Shown piece after piece: positions 1 to 12,437 of a stretch of 64,000 bases of DNA. The notes beneath the pieces are model-generated. The model worked only from the letters and a program-made list of their open reading frames with translations, was not told where the DNA came from and ran no database searches. This DNA comes from Burkholderia vietnamiensis LMG 10929 (GTDB lineage: Bacteria; Pseudomonadota; Gammaproteobacteria; Burkholderiales; Burkholderiaceae), in assembly GCF_000959445.1 (NCBI RefSeq), contig NZ_CP009631.1:1116001-1180000 (forward strand), written 5' to 3'. The position numbers and the translations under genes are program-made. Position 1 is the first letter of the stretch; each line of letters starts with the position of its first letter.

Positions 1-1
1 G

Positions 2-1390
2 CTCAACCTCGAATGGTTCCAGGGCGCCGACGCCTCCGAGCCGCTGGTGGTCGCCGACGATCACGGCGTCGTGTTCCTGTCGTCCGTGCCCGCGTGGAAA
101 TATCACACGCTGCATCCGTTGACCGAGCCGGTCGCCGCGTCGATCTACGAGACGCGCCAGTACGCGCAGCAGCCCGTCACGCCGCTGCCGCTGCGCGTCG
201 AGCAAGTGCTGGGCGCCGACGCGGAGATCGTCCGCGTGGGCGCCGGCCGGCGCGCGCCGCGCTTTCTCGCGAGCAAGCGCCGGATCGGTGAGCCCGACTG
301 GCTGCTCGTCACGCTCGCGCCGCTCGCCCCCGTCGACGCCGACGCCCGCAACGCAACGATCGTCACCGGCTTCGGCTTCGTGTCGATCGCGCTGCTGGCG
401 TTCTACTGGCGCATGCGTCGCGCCCGCGTGCGCGAGATGATCCGAGGCCGCGCGCTGCTGCAGCAGGCGTATGCGGAGCTGAACCGGCGCGTCGAGGAGC
501 GCACGGCCGATCTGTCGCAGGCCAACGCGCAACTGCAGAAGGAAGTCGGCGACCGGATTCGCGCGGAGCAGGAGTTGCGCGCCGCGCACGACGAGCTGAT
601 CCAGGCGAGCAAGCTGGCCGCGCTCGGCCAGATGGCGGCCGGCATCACCCATGAACTGAACCAGCCGCTCGCGGCGCTGCGCAGCTTCTCGGACAACACG
701 CGCGTGCTGCTCGACCGCGGCGAGCAGGGCGCCGCGCGCGAGAACCTCGAGGCGATCGCCGCGCTGACCGAGCGGATGGGCAAGATCACCAACCAGCTGA
801 AGCTGTTCGTCGGCCGCGCGAAGCCGCGCAACGAGCGGGCGCTCGTCGTGCGCGCGCTGCGCAGCGTGCTCGCGCTGCTCGGCGAACGGATGCGCGGCGT
901 CGCGCTCACGCTGACGCTGCGCGATGCGACCGTGGCGCCGGCGCAGGACGCGCCGCTCGATCTCGCGGGCGACTATCCGGAGCTGGTCGCGCGCTGCGAG
1001 GATCTGCGCCTCGAACAGGTGCTGATCAATCTGCTCGGCAACGCGCTCGACGCGGTCGGCGGGGCCGCTGCGGCGGCGGTCGTTGCCGCGCCGGCGATCG
1101 ACGTGACGATCGTCGTGTCGGCCGCGACGCTGTCGATCGAGGTGCGCGACAACGGCCCCGGCATTGCGCCGGACCTGCTGCCGCGCCTGTTCGAACCGTT
1201 CTTCACGACCAAGGAGATGGGGCGCGGGCTCGGGCTCGGCCTCGCGATCTCGTCGTCGATCGCGAGCGACGCGGGCGGCGCGCTGACCGCGCGCAACGCG
1301 CCGGACGGCGGCGCGCTGTTCGTCTTGACGCTGCGGCGCGCGCGCACGCATCATCCGGACGCGGCGTCCGAGCCGATCGGCTCGCGCTAG
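2..1390 (+). CDS. dctB: C4-dicarboxylate sensor histidine kinase DctB (5' end outside window)
   Basis: Partial gene: the reading frame is open from the first bases of the window, so the start lies upstream. The visible part holds the end of a periplasmic sensor domain (PAWKYHTLHPL resembles the DctB PDC sensor), one membrane segment near nt 355-405, a coiled linker, the H-box around nt 640-690 (GITHELNQPLAALRS, phospho-acceptor His), the N-box (INLLGNALDA) and the G-box (DNGPGIAP, GLGLGLAIS). Proteins of this type sense C4-dicarboxylates and phosphorylate DctD, which follows 67 bases downstream. Family is secure. The exact ligand is inferred from the sensor similarity and the DctD partner. 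Confidence 0.88.
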   Translation, partial: LNLEWFQGADASEPLVVADDHGVVFLSSVPAWKYHTLHPLTEPVAASIYETRQYAQQPVTPLPLRVEQVLGADAEIVRVGAGRRAPRFLASKRRIGEPDWLLVTLAPLAPVDADARNATIVTGFGFVSIALLAFYWRMRRARVREMIRGRALLQQAYAELNRRVEERTADLSQANAQLQKEVGDRIRAEQELRAAHDELIQASKLAALGQMAAGITHELNQPLAALRSFSDNTRVLLDRGEQGAARENLEAIAALTERMGKITNQLKLFVGRAKPRNERALVVRALRSVLALLGERMRGVALTLTLRDATVAPAQDAPLDLAGDYPELVARCEDLRLEQVLINLLGNALDAVGGAAAAAVVAAPAIDVTIVVSAATLSIEVRDNGPGIAPDLLPRLFEPFFTTKEMGRGLGLGLAISSSIASDAGGALTARNAPDGGALFVLTLRRARTHHPDAASEPIGSR

Positions 1391-1457
1391 GCCGCACCAC
1401 CGGCATCAACGAGAGCCGCGCACGGGTCGCGCGGCGTGTCAGGAGCGAGTGACCAAG

Positions 1458-2813
<1,356 letters not shown>

Positions 2814-2817
2814 AAAT

Positions 2818-2863
2818 GAAAGCGGACCGCGGAACCGGGCTGGCCGGTCGGGCGGTCCGCTCT
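2818..2863. terminator. Convergent terminator between dctD and the thioredoxin gene
   Basis: A 10-bp perfect inverted repeat (AGCGGACCGC at 2821, GCGGTCCGCT at 2852) lies between two genes that converge. An A-rich flank on the left would give a U-rich tail for the minus-strand transcript. No good U-tract follows on the plus strand. Confidence 0.55.
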
Positions 2864-2916
2864 GGCGAGCTGCGCGCCGTGGGCGGCGCGGTCGTTCGGT
2901 TCGGGTGGGGCGGCGC

Positions 2917-3453
2917 TCAGGCCGCGTTGCCGTCGAGCGCCTTCTTGAGCAGTGCGTCGAGCTCCGCGAATTGCGGCGCGCCGACGTAGCGCTTCAGGAT
3001 CTTGCCGTCCTTGTCGACGACGAAGGTCGTCGGCGTCAGCTGCACGTTGCCGAACTGCTTGGCGACGCTGCCGTCGTCCAGCGCGACCTTGAACGGCAGC
3101 TGGCGCGTCTGTGCATAGTTCGCGACGTACATCGGCGGGTCGTAGTTCATCGCGACCGCGACGAATTCGAGCCCCTGGCCCTTGAAACGGTTATAGGTAT
3201 CGACCATCTGCGGCATTTCCTGCATGCAGGTGGCGCAGCTCGTCGCCCAGAAATTGACGAGGTAGACCTTGCCCTTCAGGTCGCCGCCGGTCGACACCTT
3301 TTGGCCCGACAGCAGCGTGAAGGTGGCGTCCGGCACGGTGGACTTGCCGTTGAACGCGAAGAAGCCGGCAACGGCGATGGCCGCGACGACGACGGCCGCG
3401 GCGATATAGCGGGCGCGGCCGGTGCGGCGTTGGGCGGAAGGCGTGGTGTTCAT
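2917..3453 (-). CDS. TlpA-family membrane-anchored thioredoxin
   Basis: 178 residues: an N-terminal signal anchor (about residues 15-34, AAAVVVAAIAVAG) then a thioredoxin fold with the redox pair C73-A-T-C76 in NFWATSCATC and the cis-Pro in QLTPTTFVV. TlpA/ResA-type proteins reduce periplasmic disulfides, often for cytochrome maturation. The substrate here cannot be told from the sequence. The ATG at 3453 is chosen because it gives a compact signal anchor; the frame stays open further upstream but without membrane or secretion features. The gene converges with dctD and is divergent from the lipoprotein gene at 3616. Confidence 0.88.
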   Translation of the reverse strand: MNTTPSAQRRTGRARYIAAAVVVAAIAVAGFFAFNGKSTVPDATFTLLSGQKVSTGGDLKGKVYLVNFWATSCATCMQEMPQMVDTYNRFKGQGLEFVAVAMNYDPPMYVANYAQTRQLPFKVALDDGSVAKQFGNVQLTPTTFVVDKDGKILKRYVGAPQFAELDALLKKALDGNAA

Positions 3454-3615
3454 CTGGGTGCTCTCGGAGTCGGTCGATGATGCGGATCGATGCGAAGGAC
3501 GGCGAAATTCGGCGATCATTCTAGCGCGAATGCGGCTGGCGCACCGGCCGCCGCTACGCGTGTCGGCCGCCGGCTTCGGCGGATAATACGCGTTTCGCCT
3601 GTCCCCATCACTGCC

Positions 3616-4188
3616 ATGCCGAAGCACGCCGCCGATTCGTCGAGCCCCTTTTTTCGCCCGCTGCGACACTGCGCGGCGCTTGCATGCGTGAGCGTCGTGC
3701 TGGCCGCGTGCTCGCCGTCGTATGACTGGCGCACGCTGCACAACGACGCGGGTTATACGATCGACCTGCCGGCGAAGCCGACCGTCGAAAACCAGCCGGT
3801 GGCGGTGGGCGGCGCGACGATGCCCATGCGGATGCAGGCTGCGCATGTGGCCGGCGCGGTGTTCGCGGTCGGCACGCTGACGCTGCCGGACGAGCGTGAA
3901 GAGACCCGCCGTGCGGCGCTCGAATTCCTGCGCGCCGGGCTGTCGCGCAACCTCGACGGCACGCCGGCCACGGCCGCCGTGCGCGTGCCGCTCGCGGCGG
4001 GCGGCGCGGTGGACGGGCTCGAGTTGCGCATCGCCGGCGCGGCGAGCGGCGGCGACCACGCGCGCCGGACGATCGTCGCGCGGCTCGCCGCGCGCGGCCG
4101 CCACGCATACCAGGCGGTCGTGATCATGGACGGCCCGCTCGCGCAGGAACAGCTCGATCAATTTTTCGGCTCGTTCAAACTCGACTGA
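3616..4188 (+). CDS. Predicted lipoprotein of unknown function
   Basis: 190 residues. The N terminus carries a type II signal peptide with lipobox L-A-A-C, Cys32 being the predicted lipidated residue (VVLAAC, followed by Ser). The rest is a soluble alpha/beta domain beginning YDWRTLHNDAGYTIDLPAKP, with no catalytic motif I recognise. Start at ATG 3616 is chosen because earlier in-frame codons would bury the signal peptide. Divergent from the thioredoxin gene; a weak -10 like GATAAT lies near 3582. Likely an envelope protein in the periplasm; no function is assigned. Confidence 0.75.
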   Translation: MPKHAADSSSPFFRPLRHCAALACVSVVLAACSPSYDWRTLHNDAGYTIDLPAKPTVENQPVAVGGATMPMRMQAAHVAGAVFAVGTLTLPDEREETRRAALEFLRAGLSRNLDGTPATAAVRVPLAAGGAVDGLELRIAGAASGGDHARRTIVARLAARGRHAYQAVVIMDGPLAQEQLDQFFGSFKLD

Positions 4189-4510
4189 AGCCGACGCGCG
4201 GACACCCGCCGCGATTGAAAGTTCGTTCGCAGCTTTCGCCGCTAATCGCCGGATTTTGCGGGGATTTTCCGGCTATCCACAGCGCATGTGGATAACTTTG
4301 TTGAAAAGTTGACCGGATTGCCCGCGAAGCCGCACCGGGCGGCCTTCACGCGCATTTGGCCTTCGCCGCGCCGTTTCGTAAAATTCAATGGAAACAAAGA
4401 GATAGCGACGAGTGATGACACGGTTGCCGGCGCTGCCCGTGGCCCGGCTGGATTCGCGAAATTGTGCATAAGTCAAGTCTTGACAGCGCAATTTTGTGAT
4501 CGGGCCGCGC
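4189..4510. other. Gene-free stretch with paired DnaA-box-like sites
   Basis: 322 bases, visibly richer in A+T than its surroundings, with no convincing gene on either strand. It holds TATCCACA-N5-TGTGGATA at 4274-4294, two inverted DnaA-box cores (the right one, read on the minus strand, is the full TTATCCACA). It also holds the palindrome GTCAAGTCTTGAC at 4472-4484, flanked by AAATTG (4459-4464) and CAATTT (4489-4494). comM ends at 4511 on the minus strand, so this is the 3' side of both neighbours rather than a promoter region. Confidence 0.5.
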
Positions 4511-6533
<2,023 letters not shown>

Positions 6534-6648
6534 TAGGACAGCGAACAGCAGGCAGTGCAAACCTCCCCGGACCGCTCGCCGGTGCTACCGGCGCGGGCGA
6601 GCGCCACGCGAAGCGGCCCGCGCCCGGCCGGTCAGCCGGTGCGGCGCG

Positions 6649-6900
6649 TCAGTCCTGCGACGCCGCGAGCCTCGACTCGAGTTCCGCGACGCGCTTCTCG
6701 AGCTCCTCGAGACGCACGCGGGTGCGGGCGAGCACCTGCGCCTGGGTGTCGAATTCCTCGCGCGTGACGAGATCGAGCTTCGAGAAGCCTTGCGTCAGCA
6801 TCGCCTTCACGTTGCGCTCGACATCCTTGGCCGGCGAGTTTTTCAGCAGGTCGCCGACGCGCGACTGCAGATCGTTGAAAACATCGCTGGGTTGTTTCAT
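6649..6900 (-). CDS. ubiK: Ubiquinone biosynthesis accessory factor UbiK
   Basis: 83 residues, typical length for the UbiK/YqiC family. An N-terminal amphipathic part (MKQPSDVFNDLQSRVGDLL) is followed by a C-terminal coiled coil (VRLEELEKRVAELESRLA) that forms trimers. It assists aerobic ubiquinone assembly with UbiJ. The gene starts at ATG 6900 with GGGGAA upstream on the minus strand. It is divergent from glnK across a 358-base regulatory gap. Confidence 0.88.
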   Translation of the reverse strand: MKQPSDVFNDLQSRVGDLLKNSPAKDVERNVKAMLTQGFSKLDLVTREEFDTQAQVLARTRVRLEELEKRVAELESRLAASQD

Positions 6901-6915
6901 GTGATTCCCCTTCGT

Positions 6916-6932
6916 TGCACAAAAAGTGTGCA
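6916..6932. promoter_or_regulatory. NtrC-binding-site-like palindrome
   Basis: TGCACAAAAAGTGTGCA is a near-perfect 17-bp palindrome, matching the enteric NtrC consensus TGCACC-A-rich centre-GGTGCA in both arms and length. It sits about 260 bases upstream of the sigma-54 promoter of glnK-amtB, a workable enhancer distance. Confidence 0.65.
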
Positions 6933-7057
6933 TCTTCAGTTGCGTACGTGCCCATGATGCACGCATGACCGGAAATGGTGCGCCGGCGGCGCGAATTCCG
7001 GGCATGGCGCCCGCATGGGTGAATGGCCCGGTAAACCGGGACGTGCGTGCACTCTAG

Positions 7058-7597
<540 letters not shown>

Positions 7598-7630
7598 CAG
7601 ACAAAGACAAGCGACAAGAGGAAACCCGAG

Positions 7631-9145
7631 ATGCGCAAACTTCTGATGTCCCTGCTGATGGCAGGCTCGCTGATCGCGGCCGGTGTCGGCCCCGCGCTTG
7701 CTGACGATGCGGCCTCCGCCGCCGCTGCGTCCGCGCCTGCCGCCACGGCTTCCGACGCGTCGGCCGCCGCCGCGCCGGCCGCTTCTGCTCCGGCCGCCAC
7801 GGACGCCTCGGCGCCCGCCGCCGCCACCGCACCCGCTTCGGGCGCTGCCGACGCATCGGCTGCCGCCGCCGCGTCCGCGCCCGCCGCCCCGGCAGCGCCG
7901 ACCGCACCGTTCTCCGTCGATTCGTCGAAGATCAGCGCCGGCGACACCGCGTGGATGCTCACCTCCTCCGCGCTCGTGCTGTTCATGACGATCCCCGGCC
8001 TCGCGCTGTTCTACGCGGGCATGGTCCGCAAGAAGAACGTGCTCGCGACCGTGATGCAGAGCTTCGCGATCACCGCGCTGATCACGGTGCTGTGGACGGT
8101 GGTGGGCTACAGCCTCGCGTTCACGCCGGGCAACGGCTTCATCGGCGGCCTGTCGCGCGTGTTCCTGCACGGGATGAACTACATCAAGGGCGACAAGGCG
8201 ACCACGCTGACCGTCAGCCATCTGGCCACGACGATCCCCGAGTCGGTCTACTTCGTCTATCAGATGACGTTCGCGATCATCACGCCGGCGCTGATCTGCG
8301 GCGCGTTCGCCGACCGGATGAAGTTCTCCGCGATGCTGGTGTTCATGGCGCTCTGGTCGCTGATCGTCTATGTGCCGATCGCGCACATGGTGTGGGAGCC
8401 GACCGGCTGGCTGTCGGCAGACGGCGTGCTCGACTTCGCGGGCGGCACGGTGGTGCACATCAACGCCGGTATCGCAGGCCTGATCTCGTGCCTGGTGCTC
8501 GGCAAGCGCGTCGGCTACGGCCGCGAATCGATGGCGCCGCACAACCTGGTGCTGACGATGATCGGCGGCTCGATGCTGTGGGTCGGCTGGTTCGGTTTCA
8601 ACGCGGGTTCGGCGGTCGCGGCTGACGGCCGTGCCGGCTTCGCGATGCTGACGACGCAAGTCGCGACGGCATGTGCGGCGCTCGGCTGGATGTTCGCGGA
8701 GTGGGTCGCGAAGGGCAAGCCGTCGGTGCTCGGCATCGTGTCGGGCGCGGTCGCGGGTCTGGTGGCGATCACGCCGGCAGCCGGCTTCGTCGGCGTGACG
8801 GGCGCACTGGTGATCGGCATCGCGGCCGGCGTCGTGTGCTTCTGGTCGGCCACGTGGCTCAAGTCGAAGCTCGGCTACGACGATTCGCTCGACGCATTCG
8901 GCGTACACGGCGTGGGCGGGATCCTCGGCGCACTGCTGACCGGCGTGTTCGCGGTCAAGGACATCGGCGGCGCGGACGGCAGCCTGCTGCTGCAGGCGAA
9001 GGGCGTGCTGATCACGCTGGTCTACAGCGGCGTGCTGAGCTTCGTGCTGCTGAAGCTGATCGACATGACGATCGGCCTGCGCGTGACCGAAGAGGAAGAG
9101 CGCGAAGGTCTGGACGTGATCCTGCACGGCGAACACGTCGAGTAA
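7631..9145 (+). CDS. amtB: Ammonium transporter AmtB
   Basis: 504 residues: Sec signal peptide (cleavage after ALA near residue 24), an unusual Ala/Ser/Pro-rich periplasmic extension of about 70 residues, then an 11-helix Amt core starting TAWMLTSSALVLFMTIPGLALF. The pore twin histidines lie in VVHINAG and GVHGVGG. It conducts ammonium across the inner membrane and is gated by GlnK. Usual AmtB proteins without the extension are about 400-430 residues. The Ala-rich segment is in frame and has the same codon bias as the rest, so it is not a frameshift artefact. Confidence 0.95.
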   Translation: MRKLLMSLLMAGSLIAAGVGPALADDAASAAAASAPAATASDASAAAAPAASAPAATDASAPAAATAPASGAADASAAAAASAPAAPAAPTAPFSVDSSKISAGDTAWMLTSSALVLFMTIPGLALFYAGMVRKKNVLATVMQSFAITALITVLWTVVGYSLAFTPGNGFIGGLSRVFLHGMNYIKGDKATTLTVSHLATTIPESVYFVYQMTFAIITPALICGAFADRMKFSAMLVFMALWSLIVYVPIAHMVWEPTGWLSADGVLDFAGGTVVHINAGIAGLISCLVLGKRVGYGRESMAPHNLVLTMIGGSMLWVGWFGFNAGSAVAADGRAGFAMLTTQVATACAALGWMFAEWVAKGKPSVLGIVSGAVAGLVAITPAAGFVGVTGALVIGIAAGVVCFWSATWLKSKLGYDDSLDAFGVHGVGGILGALLTGVFAVKDIGGADGSLLLQAKGVLITLVYSGVLSFVLLKLIDMTIGLRVTEEEEREGLDVILHGEHVE

Positions 9146-9207
9146 GTCGTACGATTCACGGCGGGCCGCCACGCATGCGGCGCCCGCCCCGAATGAGCGC
9201 AGCGACT

Positions 9208-9237
9208 TCAGCCCGCCCACCCGGCGGGCTTTTTTTC
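9208..9237 (+). terminator. Rho-independent terminator of glnK-amtB
   Basis: AGCCCGCC (9210-9217) pairs with GGCGGGCT (9223-9230) across a short loop and is followed by a run of T to 9237. Confidence 0.9.
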
Positions 9238-9388
9238 TCCTGTCGTGCGCTGCCGTAGCGCATAACCCTGCAGACTATCGGGTCAATAGCCGAAATCTCC
9301 CCTCCAAATCCTTGTGAAGCCGGGAACAATCCCCAAATGGGCAAGGCAATTGCTCTACAATCTTCATTCTCCCGCTCGCGAGTGATTC

Positions 9389-10678
9389 ATGGTTCCCCAC
9401 CTGGTTACTGCGTTGAATGGTCCGCTGCTCGAGCTCGAGCAGAAGATCCTCGACGCGACGCCTGCAATCGAACGCTGGTTCAGGCTCGAATGGCAGGAAC
9501 ACACGCCGCCGTTCTATTGTTCGGTGGACCTGCGCAACGCCGGCTTCAAGCTGGCGCCCGTCGACGCGAACCTGTTCCCCGGCGCATTCAACAACCTGCC
9601 GTCCGAAGTGCTGCCGCTCGCCGTCCAGGCCGCGATGGCCGCGATCGAGAAGATCTGCCCGGACGCCAAGAATCTGCTCGTGATCCCCGAGTTGCCGACC
9701 CGCAACGCGTTCTACCTCGAGAACGTCGCGCGGCTCGCGACGATCATGCGTCAGGCCGGCCTGAACGTGCGCTTCGGCTCGCTCGATCCGAGCATCACCG
9801 ACATGACGCCGATCACGCTGGCCGACGGCCAGAAGATCGTGCTCGAGCCGCTCGAGCGCTCGCAGCGCCGCCTCGGCCTGAAGAATTTCGATCCGTGCTC
9901 GATCCTGTTGAACAACGACCTGTCGGCCGGGATTCCGTCCGTGCTGGAGAACCTGCACGAGCAGTATCTGCTGCCGCCGCTGCACGCCGGCTGGGCCGTG
10001 CGCCGCAAGTCGACGCACTTCTCGTGCTACGACGACGTCGCGAAGAAGTTCGCGAAGATGGTCGGCGTCGATCCGTGGATGGTGAACCCGTACTTCGCGC
10101 ACGTCGAAGGCGTCGATTGGCAGGCGCATGAAGGCGAGCAGGCGCTCGCCGACGCGATCGACAGCGTGCTGAAGAAGATCGCGCGCAAGTACCGCGAATA
10201 CGGGATCAGCGAAAAGCCGTACGTCGTCGTGAAGGCCGATGCGGGCACCGCCGGACGCGGCGTGATGACGGTGCACGACGCGGCCGAGATCGGCCGCATG
10301 TCGAAGGCCGAGCGCGCGCAGATGGCCGAGTCGAAGGCCGGCCTCGCGGTGCGCGACGTGATCGTGCAGGAAGGCGTCTATACGTTCGAGCGCGTCGGCG
10401 ACGAAGTCGCCGAGCCGGTCGTGTACATGATCGACCGCTATGTGGTCGGCGGCTTCTACCGCACCCACGGCGGCCGCGAGCGCGACCAGAACCTGAACGC
10501 GCCGGGCATGCATTACGTGCCGCTCGGCTTCGAGCACACCGCGCTGCCGGATGCCGGCGCGAAGCCGGGCGCCGCGCCGCCGAACCGCTTCTACATGTAC
10601 GGCGTCGTTGCACGGCTGGCGCTGATCGCATCGTCGATCGAACTCGAAAAGACCGATCCCGAAGCCATCCAGGTGTAA
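9389..10678 (+). CDS. gshA: Glutamate-cysteine ligase (proteobacterial GshA, T. ferrooxidans-type family)
   Basis: 429 residues, collinear with the beta/gammaproteobacterial GshA family that differs from the E. coli enzyme. It performs the first, ATP-dependent step of glutathione synthesis. ATG 9389 starts MVPHLVTALNGPLLELEQ; an ATP-grasp-like segment VVVKADAGTAGRGVMTV lies near residue 280. gshB follows 25 bases downstream, so the pair makes glutathione from one transcript. A -10-like TACAAT is at 9356-9361 with no clear -35. Confidence 0.9.
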   Translation: MVPHLVTALNGPLLELEQKILDATPAIERWFRLEWQEHTPPFYCSVDLRNAGFKLAPVDANLFPGAFNNLPSEVLPLAVQAAMAAIEKICPDAKNLLVIPELPTRNAFYLENVARLATIMRQAGLNVRFGSLDPSITDMTPITLADGQKIVLEPLERSQRRLGLKNFDPCSILLNNDLSAGIPSVLENLHEQYLLPPLHAGWAVRRKSTHFSCYDDVAKKFAKMVGVDPWMVNPYFAHVEGVDWQAHEGEQALADAIDSVLKKIARKYREYGISEKPYVVVKADAGTAGRGVMTVHDAAEIGRMSKAERAQMAESKAGLAVRDVIVQEGVYTFERVGDEVAEPVVYMIDRYVVGGFYRTHGGRERDQNLNAPGMHYVPLGFEHTALPDAGAKPGAAPPNRFYMYGVVARLALIASSIELEKTDPEAIQV

Positions 10679-10703
10679 CGGCTTCGCTACGTACAGGACC
10701 CGC

Positions 10704-11660
10704 ATGGACATTCTCTTTATCGCCGACCCGCTCGATCGCTTCAAGATCTACAAGGACTCGACCTACGCGATGATGGCGGAGGCCGCGCGCCGCGGGCATG
10801 CGATCTACACGTGTCAGCCGCACCAGCTCGCGTGGACGGGCTCGGGCGTCGAGGCCGACGTGCAGCGCGTGACGATCGTCGGCGACACGGCCGACCTGCA
10901 TCGCCATCCGTGGTACGAGGCGGCCGCGCACGAGTCGCGCCAGCTGACGTCGTTCGGCGCGGTGCTGATGCGCAAGGATCCACCGTTCGACATGGAGTAC
11001 GTGACGGCCACCTGGATGCTCGAGCTCGCCGAACGGGCGGGCGCGCACGTGTTCAACAAGCCGCAGTCGATCCGCGATCATTCGGAGAAGCTCGCGATCG
11101 GCGAGTTTCCGCAATTCGTCGCGCCGACCCTCGTCACGCGCGACGCGGCGCGTCTGCGTGCGTTTCATGCCGAACACGGCGACGTGATCGTGAAGCCGCT
11201 CGACGGCATGGGCGGAATGGGCGTGTTCCGCGTGAAGGCCGACGGGATGAACCTCGGCGCGATCATCGAGATGCTCGGCCATGACGGCACGCGCTCGCTG
11301 ATGATTCAGAAGTTCATTCCGGAGATCAAGGCCGGCGACAAGCGCATCCTGTTGATCGCGGGCGAGCCGGTGCCGTATTCGCTCGCGCGGATTCCGCAGG
11401 GCAGCGAGGTGCGCGGCAATCTCGCGGCCGGCGGGCTCGGCGTCGCGCAGCCGCTGACGCCGCGCGATCGCGAGATCGCCGAGATGCTCGGCCCGGTGCT
11501 CGCCGCGCGCGGGCTGCTGCTGGTCGGGCTCGACGCGATCGGCGACTGGCTGACCGAGGTGAACGTGACGAGCCCGACGTGCTTTCGCGAGATCATGGAG
11601 CAGACCGGCTTCGACGTCGCCGCGATGTTCATCGACGCGCTGGAGCGGGCGGCCGCGTAG
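10704..11660 (+). CDS. gshB: Glutathione synthetase
   Basis: 318 residues, standard GshB length. N-terminal domain FIADPLDRFKIYKDST, then the ATP-grasp fold with glycine loop VKPLDGMGGMGVFRV and the metal-binding end DWLTEVNVTSPTCFREI. It joins gamma-glutamylcysteine and glycine with ATP in the cytoplasm. Directly follows gshA. Confidence 0.95.
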   Translation: MDILFIADPLDRFKIYKDSTYAMMAEAARRGHAIYTCQPHQLAWTGSGVEADVQRVTIVGDTADLHRHPWYEAAAHESRQLTSFGAVLMRKDPPFDMEYVTATWMLELAERAGAHVFNKPQSIRDHSEKLAIGEFPQFVAPTLVTRDAARLRAFHAEHGDVIVKPLDGMGGMGVFRVKADGMNLGAIIEMLGHDGTRSLMIQKFIPEIKAGDKRILLIAGEPVPYSLARIPQGSEVRGNLAAGGLGVAQPLTPRDREIAEMLGPVLAARGLLLVGLDAIGDWLTEVNVTSPTCFREIMEQTGFDVAAMFIDALERAAA

Positions 11661-11701
11661 CCCGCTTTCGCGCGCAATCCCGGCGGCGGCCGCGCAGGTC
11701 C

Positions 11702-11741
11702 ACCGCTGCCGGAGCGGTTCGACCGCTGCCGGAGCGGTTCG
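11702..11741 (+). repeat. Exact 20-bp tandem duplication, each copy a small hairpin
   Basis: ACCGCTGCCGGAGCGGTTCG occurs twice head to tail (11702-11721 and 11722-11741). Each copy contains CCGCT-GCCGG-AGCGG, able to fold. It lies between gshB and the PTS operon, immediately upstream of a -10-like box. Confidence 0.85.
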
Positions 11742-11748
11742 ACCGGCC

Positions 11749-11757
11749 TGCTACAAT
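11749..11757 (+). promoter_or_regulatory. Extended -10 promoter candidate for the PTS operon
   Basis: TGCTACAAT at 11749-11757 has the TG-N extension and a TACAAT -10. No -35 of quality is found at the expected distance because the 20-bp duplicated hairpin occupies that position. Confidence 0.45.
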
Positions 11758-11891
11758 GCCCGCCTGCCCGGTGCCGCGACCAGCGCGCCGACGGCCCGGC
11801 GGTCGGGCCGAAACCGTTGCAAGGCTGAACATGACACGTTTTCCCCACTCGCTATGCTCGTTGCCCCGCCACGGGGCGGAGGCAGTCTGAC

Positions 11892-12362
11892 ATGGCCGGG
11901 ATCCTGATCATCGCGCATGCGCCGCTCGCCACCGCGTTGCGCGACTGCATCGCCCATATCTACGGCGGCGTGCCCGCACGCATCGGCTGCATCGACGTAC
12001 TCGCCGACAGCGACCCCGCCCAGGTGATGGCGTTCGCGCATGCCGAGCTCGCACGGCTGCGGGAAGAAAACGGCGTCGTCGTGCTCACCGACATGTACGG
12101 TGCGACGCCCGCGAACATCGCCGGGCAGCTCGCGAAGCTCGAGAACGTGCGCGTGCTGGCCGGCGTGAATCTGCCGATGCTCGTGCGCGCCGTCTGCTAC
12201 CGTTCCGTGCCGCTCGACAAGCTCGTCGACAAGGCGCTGTCCGGCGGCGCGAAGGGCGTCCACGAAGTGGCGGCCGGCACGCCGCCGCCGCCGTCCGAAG
12301 CCGGCTGCGGGCAGTGCGCGCCGATTCCGCCCGAGCCGCAGCCGCGCACGGAATCGCACTGA
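11892..12362 (+). CDS. PTS EIIA component, mannose (EIIA-Man) type
   Basis: 156 residues. MAGILIIAHAPLA carries the phosphorylatable His9 at the position expected for EIIA-Man; LTDMYGATPANIA is the second signature. The C terminus has a Pro/Glu-rich tail ending before residue 156. The gene is followed by HPr and enzyme I but no EIIB or EIIC, a layout known in proteobacteria for regulatory rather than sugar-transporting PTS. The substrate-independent role is inference from this context. Confidence 0.88.
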   Translation: MAGILIIAHAPLATALRDCIAHIYGGVPARIGCIDVLADSDPAQVMAFAHAELARLREENGVVVLTDMYGATPANIAGQLAKLENVRVLAGVNLPMLVRAVCYRSVPLDKLVDKALSGGAKGVHEVAAGTPPPPSEAGCGQCAPIPPEPQPRTESH

Positions 12363-12437
12363 CGCCCCGTATTCACGTTTTAGACTGACCCGCCGACGGC
12401 ACGTCGCCGGCGGCCTCGACCGACCCGACCGAGAATC

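Noticed and set aside
4274..4294. Replication origin
   Set aside because: Only two DnaA cores, with no dnaA/dnaN/rpmH or parAB neighbours and no A/T-rich 13-mers.
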